A stretch of 64,000 nucleotides of DNA. It comes from Actinomycetes bacterium (GTDB lineage: Bacteria; Actinomycetota; Acidimicrobiia; Acidimicrobiales; Microtrichaceae). Shown here one piece after another: positions 16,746-24,656 of this stretch (its first letter is position 1; every line of letters starts with the position of its first letter). Location of the stretch: positions 62,001-126,000 of the forward strand of contig JAAEPF010000025.1 of NCBI GenBank assembly GCA_024222295.1, read 5' to 3'. Below the pieces are notes generated by a model, which was given only the letters and a program-made list of their open reading frames with translations, made no database searches and was not told where the DNA came from. The translations under genes were made by a program, and so were the position numbers.

Positions 16746-17693
16746 CTAGAAGTAGATGACCTTCTCGGCGTTGGCCGCAGCCTCGTCGAGATCCAGGGTC
16801 CATGCGCCGGTGGACAGGTACTTCCATCCGTAGTCGCACACCACGAACACGATCACACCGGAGTCGATGCGTTCCGCGACCTTGCGGGCGCCGGCCAGGG
16901 CCGCACCCGCGGAGATGCCGGAGAAGATGCCGACGTCGGCGAGAAGCCGCGTGTTCTCGAGCGACTCCCGGGGCCGCACGATCGACTTGCCGTCGAGCAG
17001 GTCGTAGCCACCCCACTTCTCGAACACCGGCGGGATGTAGCCGTCGTCCAGCGACCGCAGGCCCTCGACCTGTTCGCCCGACGGCGGTTCGACGGCCATC
17101 ACCTTGACGGCGGGGTTCTGTTCCTTCAGGTACGTGCCCACACCGAGCAGCGTGCCGGAGGTGCCGAGCCCGGCCACGAAGTGGGTGATGTCGGGAACGT
17201 CACGCCAGATCTCGGGGCCCGTGGTGTTGTAGTGGGCCCTCGGGTTCGCCTCGTTGCCGTACTGGTAGAGGAACACCCACTCGGGGTGCTCATCAGCGAG
17301 CGCCTGTGCACGCCGCACGGCGCCGTTGGAGCCCTCCTCGCCGGGCGACGGGATGATCTCGGCGCCATAGACCTCGAGCAGCTGGCGGCGCTCGATGGAC
17401 ACGTTCTCGGGCAGCACGATCTTCAGGTGGTAGCCGCGCAGCCGGCAGATCATCGCCATGGCGATGCCGGTGTTGCCCGAAGAGGGCTCGATGATCGTGC
17501 AGCCCGGCGACAGGGTGCCCTCGGCCTCGGCCTCGGTGATCATCGACAGCGCGATGCGGTCCTTGACCGAACCAGCCGGGTTCTGGCCCTCCATCTTGGC
17601 GAGGATCCGCACCTGCGGGTTTGGGCTCACGGAGGACACGTCGACCAGTGGTGTGTCGCCGATCATGTCGAGTACGGAGCTGTGGATGGTCAT
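16746..17693 (-). CDS. cysM: Cysteine synthase, CysM (O-phosphoserine sulfhydrylase type)
   Basis: 315 residues. PLP-binding Lys44 lies in AGSVKDR, the phosphate loop is GLGTSGT (175-181) and the substrate loop is EPSSGNTG. The GLRSLDDGYIPPVFE stretch carries Arg213, which aligns (from memory) with Arg220 of M. tuberculosis CysM, the residue that selects O-phosphoserine; the C-terminal GWKYLSTGA tail is also CysM-like. The usual sulfur donor of this enzyme is thiocarboxylated CysO. Here the mec gene lies upstream on the same strand, but no cysO is present between them. A palindrome lies about 20 bp before the start. Confidence 0.93.
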   Translation of the reverse strand: MTIHSSVLDMIGDTPLVDVSSVSPNPQVRILAKMEGQNPAGSVKDRIALSMITEAEAEGTLSPGCTIIEPSSGNTGIAMAMICRLRGYHLKIVLPENVSIERRQLLEVYGAEIIPSPGEEGSNGAVRRAQALADEHPEWVFLYQYGNEANPRAHYNTTGPEIWRDVPDITHFVAGLGTSGTLLGVGTYLKEQNPAVKVMAVEPPSGEQVEGLRSLDDGYIPPVFEKWGGYDLLDGKSIVRPRESLENTRLLADVGIFSGISAGAALAGARKVAERIDSGVIVFVVCDYGWKYLSTGAWTLDLDEAAANAEKVIYF

Positions 17694-17714
17694 GTGCCTG
17701 TCGGGGGGTCGGGG

Positions 17715-17743
17715 CTATTCCTGACCATTATGGTAGGGATTAG
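17715..17743. promoter_or_regulatory. Imperfect 29-bp palindrome upstream of cysM
   Basis: Core ACCAT-T-ATGGT (17724-17734) is a perfect inverted repeat with a 1-nt centre, and the outer arms CTATTCC and GGGATTAG extend it imperfectly. It fills most of the 71-bp gap between mec and cysM. The heptamer CTGACCA occurs at 17721, 17749 and 17769. The position fits an operator for sulfur or redox control of cysM; the regulator is not known. Confidence 0.5.
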
Positions 17744-17764
17744 CTCACCTGACCAGACAGGCGC

Positions 17765-18175
17765 TCATCTGACCACGACGGGCTCCTCGGCGATCCCGCC
17801 GTCGACGATCCTGAAGCTGCGCAGCATCGGCACGTCGTCACGCAACGACACGATCACGTAGTGCCACGCGGGGTCGGGCGCCTGGGCCACATCGGTGGGC
17901 GACGGGTACGGATCCGTGTGGGTGTGGCTGTGCATCACCCCGATGATCTGGTTGCCGTTGTCCTCGGCCGCCATGTCGGCGCGCAGCATGTCCTTCGGCG
18001 CGACCGTGTACAGCTTCGAGCTGGCCGCCTCGTTGACGCACGGATGGAACGCCGCCATCACCCCCTCGGCGTCTCCCTCCAGCAGACCGCACGCCTCGAG
18101 CGGGAAGCCGCCCAGGGCGTGGGCGTACATCTCGTCCCGCTGCGCCGCGGTGATCTCCAGTTGGCTGTCGTTCAC
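17765..18175 (-). CDS. mec: Mec-type JAMM metallopeptidase (Mov34/MPN/PAD-1)
   Basis: 136 residues. The JAMM motif reads HSHTHTDPYPSPTD with the upstream Glu in EACGLLEGD, the full set of zinc ligands. In M. tuberculosis Mec cuts cysteine off the C-terminus of the carrier CysO after CysM has built it there. It stands 71 bp upstream of cysM on the same strand. GTG start with TAGCCT (18183-18188) 7 nt upstream. The absence of cysO beside it is the notable feature. Confidence 0.88.
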   Translation of the reverse strand: MNDSQLEITAAQRDEMYAHALGGFPLEACGLLEGDAEGVMAAFHPCVNEAASSKLYTVAPKDMLRADMAAEDNGNQIIGVMHSHTHTDPYPSPTDVAQAPDPAWHYVIVSLRDDVPMLRSFRIVDGGIAEEPVVVR

Positions 18176-18210
18176 GCCCGAGAGGCTACCGCCGGTACCA
18201 TCGGCCGCCC

Positions 18211-18708
18211 ATGAAGCAGTCGGGCGCCAACTCCAACAAGCAGGGCGATGACCGCGTGCTGGCCACCAACCGCCGTGCCAGACGCGACTACGAACTCGGC
18301 GACAGCTTCGAGGCAGGCATCGTGCTCACCGGCTCCGAGGTCAAGAGCCTGCGCGAGGCCACCGTGCAGATCGCAGACGCCTACGCGCACATAGACAAGG
18401 GCGAGGTGTGGCTCAGAGGCCTGCACATCGCCCCCTACTCGCATGCGCAGGACCACAGCGGCCACGAACCCGAGCGACCCCGCAAGCTGCTGATGCACCG
18501 TGGCGAGATCGACCGCCTCGACCTCAAGCTGGCACAGGAGCGGATGACGCTCGTACCGCTGAAGCTCTACCTCAAGGGCGGCCGCGTGAAGCTGGAGCTC
18601 GCCCCCGGCAAGGGGCGCAAGACCGTCGACAAGCGCCAGGACCTGGCGAAGCGCGAAGCGCAACGCGAGGCCCAGCGCGCGATGTCACGCGACCGACGCG
18701 GTGACTAG
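18211..18708 (+). CDS. smpB: SsrA-binding protein SmpB
   Basis: 165 residues. LATNRRARRDYELGDSFEAG, LTGSEVKSLREATVQIADAY, ERPRKLLMHRGEIDRL and a basic C-terminal tail (LAKREAQREAQRAMSRDRRGD) are diagnostic. SmpB brings tmRNA to stalled ribosomes; the tail reads the empty mRNA channel. In mycobacteria smpB follows ftsX; here it is divergent from mec, while ftsX is at 50.6 kb and ssrA at 46.3 kb. A strong hairpin terminator follows. Confidence 0.97.
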   Translation: MKQSGANSNKQGDDRVLATNRRARRDYELGDSFEAGIVLTGSEVKSLREATVQIADAYAHIDKGEVWLRGLHIAPYSHAQDHSGHEPERPRKLLMHRGEIDRLDLKLAQERMTLVPLKLYLKGGRVKLELAPGKGRKTVDKRQDLAKREAQREAQRAMSRDRRGD

Positions 18709-18735
18709 CTGCGCTCGGTATCCGGACGCGAAAGA

Positions 18736-18755
18736 GGCCCCGCCGAAGCGGGGCC
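18736..18755. terminator. Bidirectional hairpin terminator between smpB and a lipoprotein gene
   Basis: GGCCCCGC, loop CGAA, GCGGGGCC: an 8-bp GC stem. Read on the minus strand the loop is the stable TTCG tetraloop and is followed by TCTTTCGCGTCC, so it works best as the terminator of the minus-strand lipoprotein gene. Confidence 0.75.
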
Positions 18756-18782
18756 CCATCCGTGGTACTGGTCAGACCTCGA

Positions 18783-19337
18783 TCAGACGACGTCGATCAG
18801 GATGCCCGGCTGGCTGCCGTAGGCGATCACGCAGGTGCCGAACGCATCACCGGACGGAGCGTTGGCGGTGTAGGTGATCTTGGTGAGGTGCAGCTCGGCC
18901 TGCGCGGTGATCGCAGCAGAGGTGCCGGAGAGCTGCGGAACGACCACGAAGGCGCTGCCTGCGGTTGCGGGCAGGACACCGGTTGCGGTCTCTTCCTCAG
19001 GAGCGCCGTCCAGCGACGTGAACAACTCGATGCTGCCGCCGGTTGTCGCCACGGGACCGTTCTTGATGCCACCGCTGATGTCAACGGCGTAGGCAATGCC
19101 GGTGCCCGAAGGTGTGGGGTCGGTGCCCGTCAGTGTGATGGTGGCGCTGTGGGTGGCGCTCGTGGTGAGGCTGATCGAGGGCACGAACACCGAGCAGGTC
19201 AGGTCGATGGTCTTCGTGTCGGTCGGGCCGGTGGGCGGCACGTACGGATCCGGAGTAGGAGCCGGCGCGCAGGCGCCGAGCAGGCCGATGCCTGCCAGCA
19301 CGGTCGCAACTCCGAGGAACATCTTGCGGGTATTCAT
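18783..19337 (-). CDS. Putative lipoprotein A, paralogous to the gene at 19575
   Basis: 184 residues. Signal peptide with lipobox LLGAC (Cys23), then CAPAPTPDPYVPPTGPTD and a beta-rich, Ser/Thr/Gly-rich domain with two further Cys (LTCSVF and GTCVIAY) that could pair. It resembles the next gene upstream in the signal peptide and overall layout. Function unknown; it is likely a surface lipoprotein. Ribosome site AGGGGAG lies 8 nt before the ATG. Terminator hairpin at 18736-18755. Confidence 0.7.
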   Translation of the reverse strand: MNTRKMFLGVATVLAGIGLLGACAPAPTPDPYVPPTGPTDTKTIDLTCSVFVPSISLTTSATHSATITLTGTDPTPSGTGIAYAVDISGGIKNGPVATTGGSIELFTSLDGAPEEETATGVLPATAGSAFVVVPQLSGTSAAITAQAELHLTKITYTANAPSGDAFGTCVIAYGSQPGILIDVV

Positions 19338-19431
19338 GGCGTATCTCCCCTGTTGGTCATTCGCCCCCCTGACAGCACCAGGGTCGACCGCGTTCGCGGT
19401 GAAGAAAAGCTACCACGGCCGTTCCGCTCAT

Positions 19432-19466
19432 GACAATGCCGTTCCGGCCAGCGGAACAGCATTGTC
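19432..19466. repeat. 15-bp inverted repeat in the leader region of lipoprotein A
   Basis: Arms GACAATGCCGTTCCG and CGGAACAGCATTGTC with a 5-nt loop; one mismatch that is a G-T wobble in RNA. The inner GTTCCG/CGGAAC core recurs upstream of the sister gene at 20239-20255. Confidence 0.7.
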
Positions 19467-19493
19467 GTCCCTCTGGGACGGGGACGCGAAAGA

Positions 19494-19513
19494 GGGGGTC
19501 CCGGAGGACCCCC
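19494..19513 (-). terminator. Hairpin terminator of lipoprotein B
   Basis: GGGGGTCC, 4-nt loop, GGACCCCC (8-bp stem), followed on the minus strand by TCTTTCGCGTCC. The same 12-nt tail follows the hairpin at 18736-18755, which supports a duplicated gene-plus-terminator unit. Confidence 0.7.
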
Positions 19514-19574
19514 CTCTCTCGCCCCTGCGGGTCGGCACAAAGACCCGCGGACTTGTTTGATCAGGCGTTGCCGA

Positions 19575-20123
19575 TCAGGCGCCGAGCGTCACCGAGGGAT
19601 CGCCACCCGGGAAGGTGCAGGCGCCCTCCGCCCAGTCGTTGTCACCAGGGTTCGGGTTGGTGCCAGCGGCGTAGAAGTTGAAGCCGCTGACCGACAGGAC
19701 GACGTCTCCACCGGTGGTGTCGATGCCGTTCACGTCCATGGTGCCAGTGTGGTCGATGTTGCCACCGCCCGCTGCGGGCAGCAGGTCAGTCTGGCTGGAA
19801 GTGCCCTCGCTGGTTATGGCTTCGATGTAGGGACCGCCGGCTCCTGGGAGCGGACCGTTCTCAATGCCCGTGACGCTGATCGCGGCGCTGGCGGGGTTGC
19901 CGTTGGTGCCGTCGATCGTGACGGTGACCGCGTACGTCGAGTTGGACGTGAACAGGAAGGCCCCGTTGTCGTAGATGTCCAGGCTGCAGTCGAGGTTGGT
20001 GTTGACCGTTGCGTCCTCAGCGCCGCCTGCGGGCGGAGCCGGAGCCGGAGCGCATGCGCCAAGGACGCCTGCACCCATGAGGCCGACGGCGATTGCGCCC
20101 AATGCCTTACGTGTGTTCTTCAT
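19575..20123 (-). CDS. Putative lipoprotein B, paralogous to the gene at 18783
   Basis: 182 residues. MKNTRKALGAIAVGLMGAGVLGACAPAPAPP is a lipoprotein signal (Cys24) very close to that of lipoprotein A (MNTRKMFLGV...LLGACAPAPTP). The mature part is beta-rich with Cys pairs (LDCSLDIYD, GACTFPGG). I recognise no catalytic motif. ATG at 20123 is chosen because the ribosome site AGGGGG lies upstream and the signal peptide starts here. Its own terminator and a GTTCCG/CGGAAC inverted repeat mark it as a separate unit. Confidence 0.7.
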   Translation of the reverse strand: MKNTRKALGAIAVGLMGAGVLGACAPAPAPPAGGAEDATVNTNLDCSLDIYDNGAFLFTSNSTYAVTVTIDGTNGNPASAAISVTGIENGPLPGAGGPYIEAITSEGTSSQTDLLPAAGGGNIDHTGTMDVNGIDTTGGDVVLSVSGFNFYAAGTNPNPGDNDWAEGACTFPGGDPSVTLGA

Positions 20124-20238
20124 TGTTGGGTTCCCCCTGTAGATGGATACTCGCATCGCCCCCGGCCAACCCGACCGGAGCCGTCCGTCTTCGACGGCAA
20201 ACGGCAACGTAACACACTGTTTCGCCACGTGGAAGCGC

Positions 20239-20255
20239 GTTCCGCTCAACGGAAC
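20239..20255. repeat. GTTCCG/CGGAAC inverted repeat upstream of lipoprotein B
   Basis: GTTCCG, loop CTCAA, CGGAAC, flanked by GCGC on both sides. The same GTTCCGCTCA string is upstream of lipoprotein A (near 19421-19430), so the two paralogues share a promoter-region element. Confidence 0.55.
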
Positions 20256-20335
20256 AGTTTGCGCGAAATCGTTTCATCTGGGCCCGCTGACCCATTGATC
20301 TCAGGTCACTTCCCCACCTCTCCGACACCAGTGTC

Positions 20336-21673
20336 ATGGGCAACGCAGCTGCATCGAAACGCAGAAGGGTCACCTTCGGCACCGCTGCGGCCGCGGCCGG
20401 AATCCTTTTCGCAGCCGCGTGCCAACCCCCGCCTCCATCGAGCCCACCGTCCAACACCGCACCGCCGGCTGCGATGCACCCATCCCCGCCTGCACCGCCC
20501 GCTGCAACAGCCCCGGTGCAGCCGATCAGCTGTGACCTGGCACCGGTGGCCGACGCCGACTCGTCCTGGGAGGCACAGCCCCTCGAAGGTGACGAACTCG
20601 GTGCCGCGGCGTTCGGCGCGGCCACCGGAGCAGCCGCCACCACCGGCCTGGTCGAGATCACGACCAACGTCGACGGCGAGCCCGAGTTCGACGTCGTGAC
20701 CGTCGAGGAGGTCGGCGCCGCCCTCGCCATCGAGGACGACCCGGTCGTCTCACTCGATGTCGCCGAGCCCGTCACGACCTCCGACTCGACCACCGACGGA
20801 ATCACCACCAGCGACCCGCTGCACCCGAGCCAGTGGTCCGACAACCTCACGCCCTACTCGCCGGTGTGGCAGTGCGGCAACGGCGCCGGCGTCACCGTCG
20901 CAGTCATCGACACGGGAGTCGATGGCACTCACCCCGATCTGGCCGGCCGTGTCGCTCCCGGCGGCAGCGCCCTCAACGGCGCTGCGGTCGTCACCACCGG
21001 TACCGGCTCCGTCGACCCCAACGGCCACGGCACCCACGTCGCCGGCATAGCGGCAGCCGGAGCCGACAACGGCATCGGGATCGCCGGCGTCGCCCCCGGC
21101 GCCACCATCCTCCCGCTGCGCGTGCTCGGCGCCACCGGCTCCGGCTGGAGCACCGACGTCGCAGCCGGCGTCGTGTGGGCAGCCAACAACGGCGCGGATG
21201 TGATCAACCTCTCACTCGGCAGCAGCGGCCAGAGCACTTCGATGACCAATGCGATCAACTACGCCCACGCCAACGGCGTCGTCGTGCTCGCCGCGGGCGG
21301 AAACGGCGGCCCCAACGGCTCCACCCACTACCCCGCTGCCGGACCCAACACGATCGCCGTCGCCTCGGTGACCAGTTCCGGCTTGGTGTCCAGCTTCAGC
21401 ACCCGGGGCAGCTACCTCGATGTGGCCGCTCCAGGCTCGAGCATCCTGTCCACCCTCAGCGGAGGCGGCTACGGCTACAAGTCAGGCACCTCGATGGCGA
21501 CCCCGTTCGCCGCCGGCGTCGCGGCCCTCATGCTGGGCGCCAACCCGCAGATGACACCCGACCAGGTTGCCGACCGCCTGGTGACCACGGTCACCGACGT
21601 CGGGGCACCCGGCCACGACACCGAATACGGCCACGGCCTCGTCGACCCCCACAGCGCCGTCACCGGAACCTGA
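20336..21673 (+). CDS. Subtilisin-like serine protease (S8), lipoprotein
   Basis: 445 residues. Lipoprotein signal (FAAAC near residue 29), a Pro/Ala-rich linker, a propeptide-like region (about 60-165) and a full S8 domain: Asp in VIDTGVDGTHPDL, His in GHGTHVAGI, Asn in AGGNGG and Ser in SGTSMATPFAAGVAAL. All catalytic residues are present, so an active surface protease is expected. It follows the two lipoprotein genes but points the other way. Confidence 0.92.
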   Translation: MGNAAASKRRRVTFGTAAAAAGILFAAACQPPPPSSPPSNTAPPAAMHPSPPAPPAATAPVQPISCDLAPVADADSSWEAQPLEGDELGAAAFGAATGAAATTGLVEITTNVDGEPEFDVVTVEEVGAALAIEDDPVVSLDVAEPVTTSDSTTDGITTSDPLHPSQWSDNLTPYSPVWQCGNGAGVTVAVIDTGVDGTHPDLAGRVAPGGSALNGAAVVTTGTGSVDPNGHGTHVAGIAAAGADNGIGIAGVAPGATILPLRVLGATGSGWSTDVAAGVVWAANNGADVINLSLGSSGQSTSMTNAINYAHANGVVVLAAGGNGGPNGSTHYPAAGPNTIAVASVTSSGLVSSFSTRGSYLDVAAPGSSILSTLSGGGYGYKSGTSMATPFAAGVAALMLGANPQMTPDQVADRLVTTVTDVGAPGHDTEYGHGLVDPHSAVTGT

Positions 21674-21732
21674 CGGCAGGTAGCCTCGCCCACGACAGGG
21701 CCCCTCGAAGGGCATCGCGAACAGGGGGCGAC

Positions 21733-23430
21733 ATGCCACACGATCTAGTCATAACCGGCGGCACGATCGTCGATGGCACCGGTGCCGAGCCGACCAGGGG
21801 CGACGTGGGCATCGACGGTGACCGCATCACCGCAGTTGGCGAAGTCGACACCGCGGGTGCCGACAAGGTGATCGATGCGGAGGGCCGCCACGTGACACCG
21901 GGCTTCGTGGACCTCCACTCACACCTGGACGCGCAGATCGGCTGGGATCCCCTCATGTCGAGTTCCTGCTGGCACGGCGTCACGTCAGTGGTCATGGGCA
22001 ACTGCGGGATGACGTTCGCCCCGGTGCGACCTGGCCAGGCCGACGTTCTCGCCACGATGATGGAGTCGGTCGAGGACATCCCTGCTTCCGCCATCCTCGA
22101 GGGCCTGAGCTGGGACTGGGAGTCCTACGGCGACTTCCTCGACACGCTCGACGCCCTGCCAATGGGCATCAACGCCGGCGGCTACGTCGGTGACGTGGCG
22201 GTACGTACCTATGTGGCAGGAGACCCCGCCTGTGAGGAGGACTTCTCGGCCACCTCGGAACAACTCGCCGATATGGCCGCCCTGGTCGACGACGCTCTCG
22301 CCTCCGGCGCGTTCGGCTACTCGATCTCGCGCAGCCTCACCCACCACACCCCCGACGGGCGCTGGGTGCCGGGCACCTGGGCCGACCCGTCCGAGTTCGC
22401 AGCCATCGCAGCGCCCCTCGGAGCCCGCGGCACCGGAGTGCTGGAGTGCGCCCCCCGGTACAACGAGGTCGACGGCTCCACCTCGCGCGTCGACGAGGAG
22501 ATGGCGTGGATCGCGGAGCTCTCCCGCAACCTCGGGCGACCCTTCACCTTCAACCTAATGCAGATGGCGTCGCTCGGCGACCACTACCGCCGCGTGCTCG
22601 AGCTGGCCGAGAAGGCCAACGGCCAAGGCGCCAACCTGCGCCCACAGACAACCCCGCGCAGCATCGGCATCCTGTTCAGCCTCGCCGCCAACACCCTCAT
22701 CGATGATCTTCCTTCGTGGCAGCCCGTGAGAGAACTCGACCTGGCAGGCCGCCTGGCCGCCATCCGCAACACCGAGGTGCGCGCCAGGCTCATCGACGAG
22801 GGTTCCGAGCGGTCCGACGAACAGTACGGGCGCATGTTCCTGATGGAGCCCGGTACGGGCGCGGTGTACCGCTACGGCGAGGGCGACTCGATCAAGGCTC
22901 AGGCCGCCTCCCGCGGCGTTGCAGCCGTGGAGCACTACCTCGACGTGCTCGACCGCACCGACGGAGCGGCGGTCGCCAACTGGCCGGTACTCAACCAGGA
23001 CTTCGATGCCATCGAGGAGCTCCTGCGCTCACCGGTGTCGATCATGGGCCTCGCGGACGCCGGTGCCCACGCCACCCAGATCATGGACGCCAGCCAGCCG
23101 ACCTTCTTCCTGGCCCACTGGGTGCGCGACCAGGGCGTGCTGAGTCTCGCCGAAGGTGTTCGCCGCCTCACGTCCGACACGGCGGCGTTCATCGGCTACA
23201 CCGACCGAGGCGTGGTGCGCGAAGGCGCCTACGCAGACCTCAACGTGATCGATCTCGAAGCGATGTCACTGCCGCTGCCCGAGATCGTGCACGACTTCCC
23301 TGGCGGCAGCCCGCGGTTCGTGCAGAAGGCCAACGGCATCGACCACACGGTCGTCAACGGTGCGCACTTCATGGACCACGGCGAACACACGGGCGAAGTC
23401 GCCGGCCGCCTGCTGCGCAGCACCGACTAG
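21733..23430 (+). CDS. D-aminoacylase-type amidohydrolase (N-acyl-D-amino-acid deacylase family), copy 1
   Basis: 565 residues. Amidohydrolase fold: VTPGFVDLHSHLDAQIGWDP gives the HxH metal site, MGNCGMTFAPV and the late GLADAGAHATQIMDASQPT with the conserved Asp follow. It probably removes an acyl group from an N-acylated D-amino acid or a similar cyclic amide; the substrate is unknown. A much longer open frame exists upstream, but ATG at 21733 has AGGGGG 7 nt before it and starts exactly at the family N-terminus. Paralogous to the gene at 24657. Confidence 0.87.
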   Translation: MPHDLVITGGTIVDGTGAEPTRGDVGIDGDRITAVGEVDTAGADKVIDAEGRHVTPGFVDLHSHLDAQIGWDPLMSSSCWHGVTSVVMGNCGMTFAPVRPGQADVLATMMESVEDIPASAILEGLSWDWESYGDFLDTLDALPMGINAGGYVGDVAVRTYVAGDPACEEDFSATSEQLADMAALVDDALASGAFGYSISRSLTHHTPDGRWVPGTWADPSEFAAIAAPLGARGTGVLECAPRYNEVDGSTSRVDEEMAWIAELSRNLGRPFTFNLMQMASLGDHYRRVLELAEKANGQGANLRPQTTPRSIGILFSLAANTLIDDLPSWQPVRELDLAGRLAAIRNTEVRARLIDEGSERSDEQYGRMFLMEPGTGAVYRYGEGDSIKAQAASRGVAAVEHYLDVLDRTDGAAVANWPVLNQDFDAIEELLRSPVSIMGLADAGAHATQIMDASQPTFFLAHWVRDQGVLSLAEGVRRLTSDTAAFIGYTDRGVVREGAYADLNVIDLEAMSLPLPEIVHDFPGGSPRFVQKANGIDHTVVNGAHFMDHGEHTGEVAGRLLRSTD

Positions 23431-23464
23431 TCGGCACTGACTGGTCGGCACCGACTAGTCAGTG
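23420..23464. terminator. 14-bp tandem repeat holding both stop codons of convergent genes; probable bidirectional terminator
   Basis: Three units: CCGACTAGTCGGCA, CTGACTGGTCGGCA and CCGACTAGTCAGTG, at 23423-23464. Units two and three form a hairpin (23435-23448 with 23451-23464, 13 of 14 pairs). The TAG stops of both flanking genes lie inside CTAG cores of the outer units. No T-run follows on either strand. Confidence 0.6.
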
Positions 23465-24522
23465 AGACCGAGCATCTCGAGGCGGATCTCCTCGATGTCG
23501 ACCTCGTCGTTTCCGAACGGGTCGCTGAGCGTGTGGGCGTCCTTGAACACCCGCGGCGTCTTGTAGAGCATCGACACCGCAGCCCAGTGGGTCGGGCAAA
23601 CGTAGCGATCGCCCTCGTTCTCCTCGAGCCACGCCCGCACCCGGGGCGCCTTGTTGGAGCCCATGCGTGGGAAAAGGTGGTGCTCCACGTGGTGGCTGAA
23701 GTGGAACAGCACCGGGTCTGCCGGGCCCCACTCCTTGACGCTCATCGAGTTGTCGAGCGGGTTGTTGGTGGGCGCCATGGGCCGCATGAAGTGGTTGGTG
23801 AGGATGTAGCTCTGCAGGATGAAGTTGTAGATCGCCCACGGGATGATCGTGACGAACGCGAACAACCATCCGGCCCAGATGCCGATCGCAACCCAGATGG
23901 CCAGGCAACCGAAGGCCTGCGCGATGTGCAGGTTGCGCTTCATGCCCTTGAACTCGCGGCGGTGCTTGCCCTGCATCCACAACACGAGCTGTGCGTGGAA
24001 GGTGAAGGAGTAGAAGAGGAACAGGTAGCTGTACCACTTGCCGGAACCAGGGGCGATGGTTGTGAACTTGGCGAGGCCCGGCTTCTTTTCGTAGCGGGCA
24101 ACGGTGCCGTAGTTGTCGGGGTCACGGTCGCCGTTGTTGGTGTTGCCGTGGTGCACCGTGTTGTGCCACCGGGCCCAGAAGGTCGGCGGGATGAGGGCGG
24201 GACCGAGCCCGATCCAGCCGGCAGCCTGACGCATCCACCTGGGGCCGCCGAGCGCGCCGTGCATCGCCTCATGGGCCAGGAAACCCTGCGAGGCAAGCGT
24301 GACGCCCATCACCACGGAAACGATCGCGCACACCCACAGCGCCGGGCGCTGGGTGCAGACGAACACCACGCCGCCCCAGAAGATCGCCTGGTGGAGCACG
24401 AACCAGCCGTAGCGCCAGCTGTTCGGCTTGAAGGTGTCGTCGGGCAGATCCTCGCGGAGCCGCCGCCGGATCTCCTTCTCATCACCCTCAGGCACATCGC
24501 GCCGGTCGTCGATCAGAGTCAT
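23455..24522 (-). CDS. Membrane fatty acid desaturase
   Basis: 355 residues with 4-5 hydrophobic segments and the three His boxes of the membrane desaturase family: HEAMH, HNTVHHG and HHVEHHLFP. It uses oxygen and a di-iron centre to put a double bond into an acyl chain or a related lipid. ATG at 24522 is preceded by AGGGGGCGAC, identical to the leader of the amidohydrolase at 21733; the 8-codon longer start is less likely. It lies between two paralogous amidohydrolases. Confidence 0.88.
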   Translation of the reverse strand: MTLIDDRRDVPEGDEKEIRRRLREDLPDDTFKPNSWRYGWFVLHQAIFWGGVVFVCTQRPALWVCAIVSVVMGVTLASQGFLAHEAMHGALGGPRWMRQAAGWIGLGPALIPPTFWARWHNTVHHGNTNNGDRDPDNYGTVARYEKKPGLAKFTTIAPGSGKWYSYLFLFYSFTFHAQLVLWMQGKHRREFKGMKRNLHIAQAFGCLAIWVAIGIWAGWLFAFVTIIPWAIYNFILQSYILTNHFMRPMAPTNNPLDNSMSVKEWGPADPVLFHFSHHVEHHLFPRMGSNKAPRVRAWLEENEGDRYVCPTHWAAVSMLYKTPRVFKDAHTLSDPFGNDEVDIEEIRLEMLGLTD

Positions 24523-24587
24523 GTCGCCCCCTACGGCGGGAGCCACCCGCCTCGCATCGGAAACGAAAGGGTAGATCAGACCTGCAC

Positions 24588-24601
24588 CATCTGACCAGAT
24601 G
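24588..24601. promoter_or_regulatory. CATCT/AGATG inverted repeat between divergent genes
   Basis: CATCT GACC AGATG in the 134-bp region between the desaturase (minus) and the second amidohydrolase (plus). The location fits an operator that controls one or both divergent genes. Confidence 0.4.
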
Positions 24602-24656
24602 AACGTGAGGAATTGCTCACGGCTACCCTGTTCGAACCAGCCACCAGGGGGAACGA

